From NCBI GenBank assembly GCA_963854835.1, contig OY978530.1, positions 21,099,937-21,163,936 of the forward strand: DNA of 64,000 nucleotides, read 5' to 3'. How positions within the stretch are numbered: the stretch's first letter is position 1; the number at the start of each line of letters is the position of its first letter. Under the pieces are notes generated by a model. That model was not told the DNA's origin, did no database searches, and was given only the letters and a program-made list of their open reading frames with translations. The stretch is from Megamerina dolium (taxonomy: Eukaryota > Arthropoda > Insecta > Diptera > Megamerinidae). The position numbers and the translations under genes are program-made. Below, in pieces: positions 9,895-20,575 of the stretch.

Positions 9895-12456
9895 TTATAC
9901 CTCCCCTCGATATAGCGCAAGTCGCTCCAAGTGCACTACTTTAAACTTTGCTCTTTTATTCCAGGCACGTTGAATACGATACACTACGTCATTTATCTTT
10001 GCTATAATCTCATATGGCCCTTCCCAATGAGTCTGTAGTTTAGGGGACAGGCCTTTCTTTCGTTGTGGATTATGAAGCATTACAAGCTCTTCTTCATAGA
10101 ACCCTTTTGAATTCGCTTTCAAGTCATACCTGGCCTTCATCTTATCGCTTATCATCTGCGACCGCTCTCTGATGAACTGATGTACTTCATCCAACTGTTC
10201 CCGCTTTTCGCTAGTATAATTACCTTCGGTTGATCTCATTGGCGTTACGACTCCAAATTTTAAATCAGCTGGCAGTCTTAACTCGTTTCCAAAAATTGCC
10301 ATTGCCGGTGTAGTAGCCGTCGTATCATGTTGTGCGCATCTATATACCATGAGGAACATTGGTATATGTACATCCCAGTCTCTTTGGTATTTATCTACGA
10401 CTTTTCTCAAATATTCCTCCAAGGTACGGTTAAATCGTTCTACCATGCGATCAGATTGTGGATGCAAAGGTGTTGTACGAGTTTTGTATATACCCAGCGT
10501 ACGGCATATCTCTTGGAATACAACTGATTCGAAATTTCGACCTTGGTCTGAGTGTAACTCCATCGGTACACCAAAACGAGTAATCCATTGGTTGACGAAT
10601 ACATCGGCAACTGTACTAGCTTCCTGATTTGGAATGGGGTATACTTCAGGCCATTTACTGAAGTAATCTATAACCACCAGAACATACTTGTTTCCTGCGT
10701 TGGTTATTGGAAATGGCCCAGCTATGTCCATAGCAATTCGCTCAAATGGAGCACCCACGGTGTATTGGTGCATCTTACTACGACTTTTCTTAGTGGGACC
10801 TTTGGCCATTGCACATTGCTTACACTTCCGAATCCAATCAGCGATATGGTCATGACATCCAATCCAATAGAATCGTTTCTTTATTTTCTCGATGGTTTTG
10901 GCGATTCCCAAATGCCCTCCACTGGAGGCATTGTGATACTCAGCTATCACTTCATTTATTCTTGCCTTGGGTACCACTAGAAGATAATTAGTGATTTTTC
11001 CATCTTCACTTTCCCATGCTCTGAATAAACATCCGTCTCGTAAGTGCAGGCTTTGCCACTGCGCCCAATATGCCTTTGCTATTGGACTCTCATTAGCCAT
11101 CTCTTGCCAATCTGGACGTATGCCCTGCTCCTTGTATTTCATGATCTTTGAGAGATCTGGGTCGTTCCGTTGATCTTCTTGAACTCGTTCGGTGGTCCAT
11201 GACTCTTCCGATAATACATTCATAAGTCGTAGGTTAACAATGTGATTCTGGCTTCCTACCCGAGAACAATGTTTGCTATCTACGGTGCAAGTACGATGAT
11301 ATGGAGTATCAGTTTTACCACGATGAATGACATCACGATCTTCCTTTCGTTGTCCTGGTGAATTCGATCTTTGTTGCTTGCGACGTAGACGACAATTACG
11401 CGCCATGTGTCCTCTTTGATCGCATATGAAGCACTTACCGGCAAATTGATTTTTGTGTTGATTCCTTGTTCTTTTTTTAGGCTTCATACTCGATTGATTG
11501 CAATCACGCGCTATATGCCCTCGTTTGTTGCAAATGAAGCACTTACCATTAAATTTGTTTTCGCGTCGACCTGCTCTTACTTCAGGCTGAACTACTGATT
11601 TTACTGCCTGACGCACTGCTTCAACCAGATGTGATGTTTTCCCCTCTAGTTTGCGTACTCCTGGCACTGGTAGACACATTAAGCTAGCGGCTTCATACGT
11701 CAAAGCACTACTGACTGTTTCGGCATATGTATTCCTGGGTGACATGATTAGGGCACGCTTTGTCTCTCCATCACGTATGCCATCTATGAATGCCTCTATT
11801 TTTATTTTTTTGACGAACTCTTCCGAATTACCGGAGAACGCTAGATGACATAAGCGCTCAATATCGGAAGCGAATTCCTGAAGGCTCTCATTACTCCGTT
11901 GCACTCGCGATCTCAATTCCACTCGATGTAATTGACTCTTGTATTCATTTCCATATTTTCGCTGGAGTGTGTCCATCAGTGACTGATAGCTACCACGATC
12001 TTTCTCTGGAATCATCTGTAACACCTCGGAAGCATTACCTTTTAATGCGACTATTAAAGCAGCAGTCTTGTCGCTATCATCCCATTGATTCTTCGAAGCT
12101 GTTGTCTCGAATTGAAGCTTGAAGATATTGAATGGCGTGCTTCCGTCAAATGTTGGTGGCTTTAGTTTGATTGTGCTTGAATCTCGAATCACTGATGTGG
12201 CTGGTCCATTTATTTTTAGTTGGTTGAGATCGTGCTGTAATTTCTCGAACTTATCTTCCAAATCATCTACATGTTCCTTCAGATCTGCAACCTTTTCATT
12301 AACGGCTACGTAAATTTCATCTACATGTTCTTTTAGTTCTGCAACCTTCTCATTAATAGTCCCAGAAATTCCTTGAAGTTTGTAGTTAATTGTCTTCTGG
12401 AACTCTCCCATAACGCTTTCTTGGCGAGACGAACCTTCTTGAATTTTCATACGCAA
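9895..12456 (-). CDS. Gypsy internal B: in-frame Gag-integrase fusion ORF (853 codons)
   Basis: One long open frame joins Gag to integrase with protease, RT and RNase H missing. Order: coiled coil made of near-repeats (NEKVAELKEHVDE, NEKVADLKEHVDD), Gag core (TPFNIFKLQFETTASKNQW and SLQEFASDIERLCHLAFSG), then two CCHC knuckles (CFICNKRGHIARDC and CFICDQRGHMARNC). After a basic stretch it passes directly into the linker before integrase (QEDQRNDPDLSKIMKYKEQG), the HHCC zinc module, the DDE core (AMDIAGPF; DQGRNF; ERFNRTLEE) and the GPY-type C-terminus. The frame opens at a TTG, not an ATG, because the native N-terminus upstream (12457-12720) carries stops. Without RT it cannot copy itself; a trans-acting role is only a possibility. 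Confidence 0.85.
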   Translation of the reverse strand: MRMKIQEGSSRQESVMGEFQKTINYKLQGISGTINEKVAELKEHVDEIYVAVNEKVADLKEHVDDLEDKFEKLQHDLNQLKINGPATSVIRDSSTIKLKPPTFDGSTPFNIFKLQFETTASKNQWDDSDKTAALIVALKGNASEVLQMIPEKDRGSYQSLMDTLQRKYGNEYKSQLHRVELRSRVQRSNESLQEFASDIERLCHLAFSGNSEEFVKKIKIEAFIDGIRDGETKRALIMSPRNTYAETVSSALTYEAASLMCLPVPGVRKLEGKTSHLVEAVRQAVKSVVQPEVRAGRRENKFNGKCFICNKRGHIARDCNQSSMKPKKRTRNQHKNQFAGKCFICDQRGHMARNCRLRRKQQRSNSPGQRKEDRDVIHRGKTDTPYHRTCTVDSKHCSRVGSQNHIVNLRLMNVLSEESWTTERVQEDQRNDPDLSKIMKYKEQGIRPDWQEMANESPIAKAYWAQWQSLHLRDGCLFRAWESEDGKITNYLLVVPKARINEVIAEYHNASSGGHLGIAKTIEKIKKRFYWIGCHDHIADWIRKCKQCAMAKGPTKKSRSKMHQYTVGAPFERIAMDIAGPFPITNAGNKYVLVVIDYFSKWPEVYPIPNQEASTVADVFVNQWITRFGVPMELHSDQGRNFESVVFQEICRTLGIYKTRTTPLHPQSDRMVERFNRTLEEYLRKVVDKYQRDWDVHIPMFLMVYRCAQHDTTATTPAMAIFGNELRLPADLKFGVVTPMRSTEGNYTSEKREQLDEVHQFIRERSQMISDKMKARYDLKANSKGFYEEELVMLHNPQRKKGLSPKLQTHWEGPYEIIAKINDVVYRIQRAWNKRAKFKVVHLERLALYRGEV

Positions 12457-12720
12457 TTCAGCCGAATGTTCTTGTAGCTGTTGTTGTTGCTACAGCATCA
12501 TGGTTTTCATGAAATCCATGAGTAGACCACTCGAATCTATTTTGCTCTCTTCCTCAGCGTGCACAACTGCTTGTATATCGGCTTTCTCAAAGAACTCATG
12601 ATTTTCTACATTAATTCCCTTTGCCTCCATAGCTTGCCTCAGCCTCACCAGCAGTTCCGCCTTTGCACCTGATGACGATAGATTCACCTATACCAATAGC
12701 TTTTTAAGCTGGTCCACTTT
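12457..12720 (-). pseudogene. Gypsy internal B: Gag N-terminus (SAP-like), with stops
   Basis: Equivalent of the Gag start in copy A: the SAP-like run NLSSSGAKAELLVRLRQAME is present, followed by the acidic segment. A TAG codon replaces the VEM region near 12690, and another TAG follows MKTMML near 12490. These stops separate the N-terminus from the 853-codon frame downstream. Confidence 0.8.
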
Positions 12721-12770
12721 TAGTTGGTAAATTTTCACCATCTTTACAGAATCCCACTTCTGACACCAAT

Positions 12771-13208
12771 TGTTACGTTTTTATTCTGTGAGCGTTTAAT
12801 TCTATTTGAATTACCTTGTTCGATCACTGGATTCTGTTAATAATGACTGCAACACTTATTTTATACAACTATATACAGCAACAATTTATTTAATAATCTC
12901 TATTTACAATCAACTCTGCTTACAATCAACTATTTACAATAACACTTAAATGTACTTGCAACTTTTGCCTCTGTATCGATGTTTCCGCAATCACGTTCGG
13001 GATCAAATTGATTGTCACTTCTCAACACTGGCTCTATTTATACTCTGTTGGCAACACCCCAGAATCTTCCTTTATCGAGATTCTTCTCTTTCTTTCTGGT
13101 TGGCTTGTTCTGGTTATCGCTTATTTCTTTTTGTTGACATTCGTTTTGATGCTGCCAATAGTGTCAGTCACGATAGTGATGAGTAACCAACTATCGATAC
13201 TCGTTACA
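12771..13208 (-). repeat. Gypsy LTR3 (5' LTR of the array)
   Basis: 438 bp with the same TG...CA ends as LTR1. It is followed outside by ATAT (13209-13212), the second half of the target duplication. Its internal side has the primer-binding-site-like sequence. Confidence 0.9.
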
Positions 13209-13212
13209 ATAT

Positions 13213-13760
13213 CTAGCAGTATATCTATGCATCTAGCAGTAAAAATACATTTGCTAATTTCCTCGGAGTCTAGAAACAATGGTTGGGATCTCATGGTAAG
13301 CGTAAACATACGATATACTTCTCATCTTGGTGCAATGACACACGTTTCAGAGGTCATACCATGTAGTATTAGAATTTAAAACTGCCAATATGAAGGGATA
13401 TTGAATTTATTTCGTAGCTTATATTATACCGGTTTGCTGGTAAGAAATCTTTACCGAGTACTTCGTCGGATAGAATATTGAAATCACTATCCGCGACATG
13501 AAACGTTTGCGGGATTAAATGATTTGAAACATCTAATTTTGAAATTATAGTCCCTAGCGACGAAATGGTATTGACAGTTATGCCACTGATGATAATTACA
13601 TTGCTAGCATTAAATTTTACACCCGTTTTTAAGCAAGAAATTTTAATTAAGGACACATCAGCTTGTGTATCTGGAAGAAAACTGGGCACATTTGCTTCGC
13701 TGCAATTTTCAAGAGTAATTCAAGTGGAAACAGTAAAGCGATATTTGTGCTAAATTTATA
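13213..13760 (-). pseudogene. old Gypsy-type pol remnant, protease (upstream half)
   Basis: The minus frame 13369-13689 reads as a retropepsin. FLPDTQADVSLIK is the active-site region, with glycine of DTG replaced by glutamine. ISGITVNTISSLGTI is the flap region and EVLGKDFL the conserved C-terminal block. Between 13370 and 13213 it runs toward RT and meets the Gypsy array; reading continues on the other side at 4998 downward. Together with 4200-4850 this is one older element split by the array. The glycine loss and stops show it is dead. Confidence 0.7.
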
Positions 13761-14575
13761 TTTAGTTATAAATGTTATTTGGTCGTTTTGGAAAATCTAA
13801 AACCTTTTTCTCCTTAACCTCGTCGTCGTTGATGCTAAAATAAATTTCACTAAACTCGATCTAGCGTTTAATTGACACATATTGACGGTTTACTCAGCGG
13901 CCATCTCATGCGCCTTAGATTGCGATTAGCCTTTTACAACAATTCAATTTCATATTAACGGGTTTGATTCTACTAGGCAATGCTATTTTAATGTCAGATA
14001 CTGAAGTTATGTATTGGGTTAAGATTCACGGGCCTTGCTAACCAATTTGGATTTAATAACTCTGTAATTAAATTCATTTTATCTAAAAAAGATTAGAGCA
14101 CGAGAAGATCTCCGCTATAAATTTTTATGATTATTGAAGCGCATAGGGTGAAAATGTTGTTTTTGATCAACGGTTGCCATTATATTTTCCTCTCCAAATA
14201 AACTCAAAGTTACTCCATTTAATGCACTGCCAGTATGTGCAATAGGAACACTAGTTTGTGAATTTACAGAGACCGTGCTTAATCTGCTTTCTGCTGTTAC
14301 CAGCAACCCCAAATCAATTTGCGAGAATAAATCCAAATCAATCAAAGGACTTATATTTAATAGTTGAAGCATTTGTATAACAGCTTCCTTTAGCAAGTTA
14401 TTCTTTTTTTTATCGAAGTTTGAGTATATTTTGTCACTTCTTCTATAAGACAGCATGCATAAATCAAAATAACATTGTGCGCTTCAACCAGTGAGTGTAA
14501 ATATCTCTGTTACTTAGCTTTATTAGAGAACGGTGTGCATTTATTATTTTTATTCTGTATAGAAATTCTTGTTGT
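13761..14575 (-). other. possible gag-side remnant of the old Gypsy; otherwise unassigned
   Basis: A minus frame of 113 codons at 14115-14456 (SPLIDLDLFSQIDLGLLVTA near its middle) lies where the upstream part of the old Gypsy element should be. I do not recognise a Gag signature in it, so the assignment rests on position only. Nothing else is visible. Confidence 0.3.
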
Positions 14576-15625
14576 GGGTTAGGTTAGGTTAGGTTATGCG
14601 GCCTCCCCCCAAAGGTGGGTGTACTTAGGTCAAGAATTGGCTCATTGTGTTGCCATGCATCACTGAAGCTTACTATCTTGTTCCCTCTGTTAAGTGGAAC
14701 CATTGGGATTTCCTTATGAATAGAGTAATGTCCCTGACATCCATGGGTGCAAACTTAGTGGTATCTGTAAAAAAGGCACTCCCCAGTAGAGTGCGCCTTC
14801 TGCGTGACAAGGCGGGGCATCTACAAAGGAAGTGGTAAACAGTTTCCTCCTCTTCCTCGTCCTGGCAGCTGCGACAAAAATCGTTGGTCGGTAAACCAAG
14901 CCTTGCAGCACGCCTACCCACAAGCCAGTGGCCTTTGTGTACGGCAACATAGTTTTCCTACTCATTGACTACAGTGGACGAGTTCTTCTATTGTAAAGAG
15001 TTGGCCAGACTTTCCTAGTAGTAGAACAAGAGCTCTCATCCCGCCATCTTCTGTTGGCTATGGTAAGGAAATGTTGTGTGACAAGAAGCTTGCATGTTGC
15101 AGGCGGAATTCCTGCTTGATGAGATGGATAGATCTCTGGCGACCTAGTGCCCGATCTCACCAATTTATCTGCCTCACAGTTCCCTGGAATATCCCTATGC
15201 CCCGGTTCCCATAGAATGTGTACATTGTAGTGCTCCGCTAGCTCGTTAAGAGCTGAGTGGCATTTAAGGGCAAGTGCCAATTTGGCGAACGTTCCTGCGA
15301 GAGATTTAATAGCGGCTTGAATGTCGGTGTAGATATAAACTTCTTTGAAAGATATTGTATTACAGCGAAGCCAAATTGCCGCCTCCTTTATAGCCATAAT
15401 CTCAGCTTGAAAAACACTGCAAAAGTCGGGTAATCGGAACTTAAGCTTAACGCGTAAGGAATCAGAAAAGACGCCTCCTCCTACCCTTCTCTCCAATTGT
15501 ACCGATTGAATTCCAGTTTCGTTGACAATGCCCCTATTCCATTCTTCCCTTGAGGGTATATGGGTTGAGAATCTATTGTCAAAGATTCTTGTTGTAATGT
15601 AAAGAAATTCTTTAAATTCTGACAT
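14576..15625 (-). pseudogene. non-LTR retrotransposon 3' end: RNase H and terminal zinc motif (I/LOA-type)
   Basis: The 218-codon minus frame 14969-15625 is an RNase H: FCSVFQAEIMAIKEAAIWL, the acidic IYTDIQAAIKSLAGT, and LWEPGHRDIPGNCEADKLVR near its C-terminus, all standard for the RNase H carried by I- and LOA-type LINEs. After a frame change comes a cysteine-rich terminal motif (CRSCQDEEEEETVYHFLC) at 14673-14921. RT and endonuclease are absent, the 5' truncation usual for target-primed insertion. The 3' end is at about 14577, with three TTAGG units (CCTAA on the element strand) at the very tip. Confidence 0.8.
14579..14595. repeat. (TTAGG)3 at the LINE 3' tip
   Basis: Three perfect TTAGG units followed by TT. 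On the element strand they form the terminal AACCTAACC tail of the LINE, so they are best read as a LINE tail microsatellite rather than telomere DNA. Confidence 0.8.
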
Positions 15626-15640
15626 ATAGTATTAACCGCA

Positions 15641-16569
15641 ATACTTCTAACAACTTATATGCGATAAATATATGTTTATACTATACGTTTGTACTAGTGG
15701 TGTACCTGTAATCTCAAGGAAGGCGCAAAAAATTCATAATAATAATAATTTATTGACAGGATTATTGCATTTTTTTTTTTTTTTTGCTTTTTTGTATGCT
15801 GTTCTTTTTTTAATAAAAAAGATAATTAGTTATATTAACATATGAAAATAATAATGAAAAGGAAAGTAGAGGTGATCATGTTATATTTATTACTGATTCA
15901 GGTGATGATTCAGATGAAGGAACAAAAAGAACAGAAGGGCCAAAAATATTGAATTAATACTGAGAGAGAGAGAGACAATGTGAAAGAAAAACTTGATTAT
16001 AGAGATGATAGAGATGAAGATAGGAGCGATGTTATACTGAATAATAAAAGTAAACATATTACAATGACTATAAAAAGAAATATAGTATAATATTGGGAAT
16101 TAATAATAAAAAAGTAAAATATAAATTGATAGAGATAACAAAAAGAGAATTAGTTACATTAAATATGTAAGAATACAATTAATTGCATGGTAACATATTT
16201 AACTTGTATATTAACGATAATAACATTTGTTAACAATGCATTGTTGCTTAAAAATTTATTTTAATGACATATTTTTACGATTTTCTCTTATTTTTTTATT
16301 TTTATTTACAATTTCCGTTTCCGACATGAATTTTGATAATACAATTCAACAATCTGCAAGTGTTGTTCGTTTTTAAGTCGATTCATGGTAAAATTATAAA
16401 CCATACTGAACATGTTCGACAGTAACATTTTACACGAAAACAGCTGAGCTGCCAAAAACAGTGTTTCCAAAAAGAAATTTTCTAAAAAATCACCCTGTAT
16501 ATATACCGAAAAAATACGCAGAATATTATTTTTTCCTTAAATATAAATAACAGCTAGAAAACTGAGTTT
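15641..16569. other. no recognised feature, AT-rich
   Basis: Contains a T-run near 15770-15785 and purine-rich GA stretches near 15965-16020. No gene, no clear repeat boundaries. Confidence 0.5.
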
Positions 16570-17560
16570 GATTGACTGAGTCAGTTTAGGCGACCTTCTG
16601 AGGCGGCTATTCGGAATGTTGTGACTAAATTTCGCACCAAATTTACATTATTGGACATTAAACCACCAACACGCACACGTAGAGTGCGGACAGAGGAAAA
16701 TATCGCAGCTGTATCCGACAGTGTTGTTGATGACCGTGAATTCTCGATTCGGCGCCGTTTGCAGCAAGTGGGCCTCTGATACTCCACTACGTGGGTGGAT
16801 TTGGGTCTAAAACCTTTTAAAATACAACTGATGTAAGAATTGAAGCCCCACGACCAACCACAACGGCTAACTTTTTGCGAAAGGCCGCTGGCAAAGTTGG
16901 ATGAAGATTCATTTTTTTGAAATATTGTGTTCAGCGACGAAGTTCATTTCTGGTTGAATGAATACGTAACCAATCAAAATTGCAGTATTTGGTGTGAAGA
17001 ACAGCCAGAAGCATTGCAATAACTGCCAATGAATCCCGAAAAATCCACTGTTTGGTGTGGATTATGGGCCGGTGGCATCATAGTAGTAGTAGTTTTTCAA
17101 AGACGATGAAGGCAGAAACGTTACTGAGAATGGCTAGCGCTACCGTGCGATGATTACAAACTTTTTTTTGCCCAAAATGGAAGAGATGGACTTGGCTGAT
17201 ATGTGGTTTCAACAAAACGGTGCCACATCCCACACAAAACGCGAAGCAATAGCCCAATTGAGAGGTGAGTTCGGTGAACAATATATTTTACGTTTGGGGC
17301 CGGTCAATTGGCCGCCTATATCTTGCGATTTAATTTTATACTATTTTTTTGGAGGACTATGTTAAGGCTCATGTCTATAGTGACAAGCCCGCAACGGTTG
17401 ACGCACTGGAAGCCAATATTGAAGAATTTATTCGTGAGATACCGGCCGATATGTTGGAGAGAGTATGCCAAAATTAGACCCAACGCATGAACCATTTGAG
17501 GCGCAGCCGCGGTCAACATTTGCATGAAATCATATTTAAACATTGAATTATATAGATCGA
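16570..17560 (+). pseudogene. Tc1/mariner-superfamily transposase, heavily decayed
   Basis: A plus-strand reading over several frames recovers a DDE transposase: RRVRTEENIAAVSDSVVDD near 16680 (DNA-binding domain end), FSDEVHFWLNEYVTNQNCSI near 16930 (first catalytic aspartate), STVWCGLWAGG near 17050, and a weakened WFQQNGATSHTKREA near 17200 (second aspartate replaced by asparagine). WPPISCDLILYYFF near 17310 is the third motif, also degraded. It is the same family as the copy at 19.75-20.57 kb but much older. No terminal repeats recognised. Confidence 0.75.
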
Positions 17561-18175
17561 TCTATCGACTCAAATAAAGATTTCATATATATCTCTAAAT
17601 TTTATGAGTTTTTTTTTTAATCAAATCCAAAGGCTTTTAAAAAAATCATAAGCATTTCCATTGTTTTTGCCTTTACAATAGGGCCACATATACTTAGGAA
17701 TTTGTTTACTTCTAGCCTTAGCGAGCTAATCAAAGCACACTTGTATATTCCAGAGCCACCTTCTTTAAGAAAACTTCGCTTTTGATGTACATTAACTCCA
17801 AACTCCCTTTTAGAACGAATTGCTTCTTAGTTTTTATTGATTTCTGCAGCTTTAGTTTTGCCAATATTGAATATTTGAAAACAAAAATTGTACACAATTA
17901 AATTTTTATGGGCATTAAACTTTACATTTTTGCAACTTTACACACAGACAATATATCTTTTTCAAACACGTTAATAATTGCCATTTTTTTAGTGGACAGT
18001 ACATTTTTTTGTGCCATGTTATTAGGAGTTTATAAAAACACAATTCATATGCAACTAACATTAACGAACGAATATTAATGAAATGAAAAAGCTTTCTTCA
18101 TTTAATTATTTAGCTATTCTCACCAATTTTGTTTTCTTCAACACAAATACGAATGGGATTTGTATTATGGGCAAT
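17561..18175. other. no recognised feature
   Basis: AT-rich spacer up to the truncated RTE copy. No gene seen. Confidence 0.5.
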
Positions 18176-19500
18176 GTTGTAAACTACCGTGGAATAAGTT
18201 TCCTGAGTATCGCATACAAGGTTTTACCGTGCGTATTGTGTGAAAGATTGAAGCCCATGCTCCACAACCTGAATGGACCTTATCAATGTGGCTTAAGACC
18301 TGGTGAATCTACCATCGACCAAATTTTCACACTTCGCCAAATCCTGGAGAAAACCCAAGAAAAACAGATTGACACATACCACCTATTTGTTGATTACAAA
18401 GCCGCTTTCGGCAGTCCGGTAAGGGATTACCTCTACGCAACAATGTCTGAGTTCGGTATTCCTGCAAAGCTCATTCGACTTTGTAGAATGATACTGTATA
18501 ACTCCCGTTGTGCAGTGAAAATTGGGAAGGACTTCTCCGCACTGTTTAATACCGAACAAGCAAGGTGATTCGTTATCGTGCGACTTCTTCAATCTTATTA
18601 TGGAGAAAATAATACGAGCTGCTGATCTACGACATAATGGCACTATCTTCAACAAAAGTGTCATGCTGTTAGCGTATGCCGACGATATTGACATAATCGG
18701 CATGAACACGCGAGCAGTCAGTGCAGCATTCTCAGAGTTAGAAAGAGAGTCGCGTCGGATGGGTCTCACGGTGAACGAGGGCAAGACGAAGTATCTAGTG
18801 TCAACAAACAAAGAGTCCCGGCGTCTTGGACAGCACGTCACTGTTGAGAACTACGCTTTTGAAGTAGTAAGGGTCTTTGTCTATCTTGGAACCAGCATTA
18901 TCAGCAGTAATGACGTCAGCCTGGAGATATTGCGAAGGATCACTCTTGCAAACAGGTGCTACTTTGGGCTAGGTAAGAAATTGAGAAGTCGAGCTCTCTC
19001 TCGAAGAACGAAAACTACACTCTACAAGTCTCTCATCATTCCTGTCCTAACATATGGCGCTGAAGCCTGGACAATTTCCACCTCGGATGAGTGAATGCTT
19101 GGAGTTTTCGAGAGAAAAGTCCTACGCAAGATCTTTGGACCTATTTGCGTTGGAGGCTAGTACAGAATAAGGTACAACCATGAGCTGTACGCGCTGTATG
19201 CCGATATTGACAAAGTAAAGCGCATCAAAATCCAGCGGCTGCGCTGGCTAAGTCATGTCGAGCGAATGGAAGAACACGCTCCAGCTAAGAAGGCGTTATA
19301 TTCGGAACCCGCTGGAGGACGACGCAGAAGAGGAAGACCTAACCTCCGGTGGAAAGACCAAATACTGGAGAACCTGACGGCGCTTGGAATTTCTAACTGG
19401 CGCCAGCTAGAGAAGAACAGAGATTGCTGGCGAAGCATGTTATATTCGGCCTAAATCGATATTCGGTCGTTATGGCCACATAAGTAAGTAAGAAAGTAAG
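18176..19500 (+). pseudogene. RTE-type LINE, 5'-truncated copy (RT half)
   Basis: Matches the full-length RTE at 43.05-44.39 kb from NYRGISFLSIAYKV to the 3' tail. RT motifs are visible (LFVDYKAAF, LLAYADDIDIIGMN), as is the C-terminal GRRRRGRPNLRWKDQ region. An 8-nt deletion near 18556 removes part of the GFRQGDSLS motif and shifts frame. An arginine codon has become TGA near 19094, and a glutamate codon TAG near 19158. The 3' end is GGCCACATAAGTAAGTAAG, a short tetranucleotide tail typical of RTE elements. Confidence 0.9.
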
Positions 19501-19598
19501 TTGTAAACTTTTAAATTTCAGAAGCACTTGTTTCGGATTATTTTTTAATTTTGTCCGCTTGTGAGAGGTTTTTTAATCAAAATGGTATGAATAATAGT

Positions 19599-19740
19599 GT
19601 CCGCGTCCGGTTATTAGAGCATCCGGTTATTAGAATAGTATTTGTATGGAAATCTTAATGAAAAAGCTATGTTCACGAAATTTGTCCTGTTATAAGAATT
19701 GTCCAGTTATAAGGGTTGTCCGTTATTAGAAATTTCACTC
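19599..19740. repeat. cluster of short GTCCGGTTATTAG-like motifs
   Basis: About five loosely spaced variants of GTCCGGTTATTAG / GTCCAGTTATAAG occur here, some in tandem. They lie just upstream of the Tc1/mariner transposase. Such clusters resemble sub-terminal repeats of DNA transposons, but I cannot assign a family. Confidence 0.5.
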
Positions 19741-19749
19741 GTAGTTAAT

Positions 19750-20570
19750 TTGCCGCGTTTTATTCGACAACTCCAGGAGATTATGGTTCACATAATCGTC
19801 CAACTACGCAAGCAATTGGCAAAATTGTGAAGAAATATGAAGAGACTGGATCGGTTACAGATATTGTAAGGCCTGTGCATCATCGTTTCGCTCGTACCAC
19901 CGAAAATATCGTTGCTGTAAGTGAAAGTGTTGCCGAAGACCCGAATGTGTCGATTCCTCGTCGTTCTCAGGAATTAGGACTGTCTTACGGCACATTATGG
20001 CGTATTTTGCATTTAGATCTAGACCTACATCCATATAAAATCCAGCTCACACAACAACTGAAGCCAGCTGACCATTCAAAACGTCGTAGATACGTCGAAT
20101 GGGTGCTTGAACAGGCGGTGGACGGCGATTTTTCGAACAAAATTTTCTTCAGCGACGAAGCACATTTCTCACTCGGTGGGTATGTTAACAAACAAAATTG
20201 TCGTATTTGGGGTTCTGAGAATCCTCAAGTAATTGAAGAGAGGCCACTACATCCACAAAAAGTCACTGCTTGGTGCGCTCTTTGGTCCGGAGGTGTGATT
20301 GGACCTTACTTCTTCGAAAACGACGATGGAACGACTGTCACCGTCAATTCGGAGCGTTATGGTCATATGATAACTGACTTTTTTTGGCCTGCTATTGAAG
20401 AATACGACTTAGAGAATATGTGGTTTTAACAAGACGGTGCCACATGCCACACAACTCGAGCGAATATGGCTTTATTGCAAGAGAAATTTTCTGGCCGCGT
20501 AATTTCTCGTCGTGGCGATATCAAGTGGCCACCAAGATCATGCGATTTGACACCGCTTGACTTTTTTTTG
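19750..20570 (+). pseudogene. Tc1/mariner-superfamily transposase, one long frame plus broken C-terminus
   Basis: The 200-codon frame 19827-20429 encodes the DNA-binding region (TTQAIGKIVKKYEETGSVTD just upstream and inside) and the start of the DDE core: FFSDEAHFSLGGYVNKQNCR with the first aspartate, then KVTAWCALWSGGVIGPYFFE. A TAA stop falls just after ENMWF, where a glutamine codon is expected. Past it DGATCHTTRANMALLQEKF has the second aspartate and WPPRSCDLTPLDFF the third motif. The frame is then cut at about 20572 by an inverted-repeat element. Better preserved than its relative at 16.6 kb. Confidence 0.85.
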
Positions 20571-20575
20571 GGCAT

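Larger units (their letters stand above)
4999..13208 (-). mobile_element. Gypsy tandem array: LTR1-internal A-LTR2-internal B-LTR3
   Basis: Three direct LTR copies (4999-5420, 9548-9856, 12771-13208) separate two internal regions, A and B, both read on the minus strand. The same four bases, ATAT, flank the outer ends (4995-4998 and 13209-13212), so the whole array behaves as one insertion. There is a polypurine tract next to LTR1 and primer-binding-site-like sequences next to LTR2 and LTR3. A has lost protease and part of RNase H; B has lost protease, RT and RNase H. A shared middle LTR is what recombination between LTRs of two copies, or a tandem dimer intermediate, would leave. No env is present. 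Confidence 0.85.

Noticed and set aside
10588..10980. Plus-strand 130-codon frames repeated at 6148 and 28242
   Set aside because: Antisense of the Gypsy integrase; repeated only because the element is repeated.
14579..14595. TTAGG units as telomere DNA
   Set aside because: Only three units, at the exact 3' end of a LINE, in a group of insects that does not use TTAGG telomeres.
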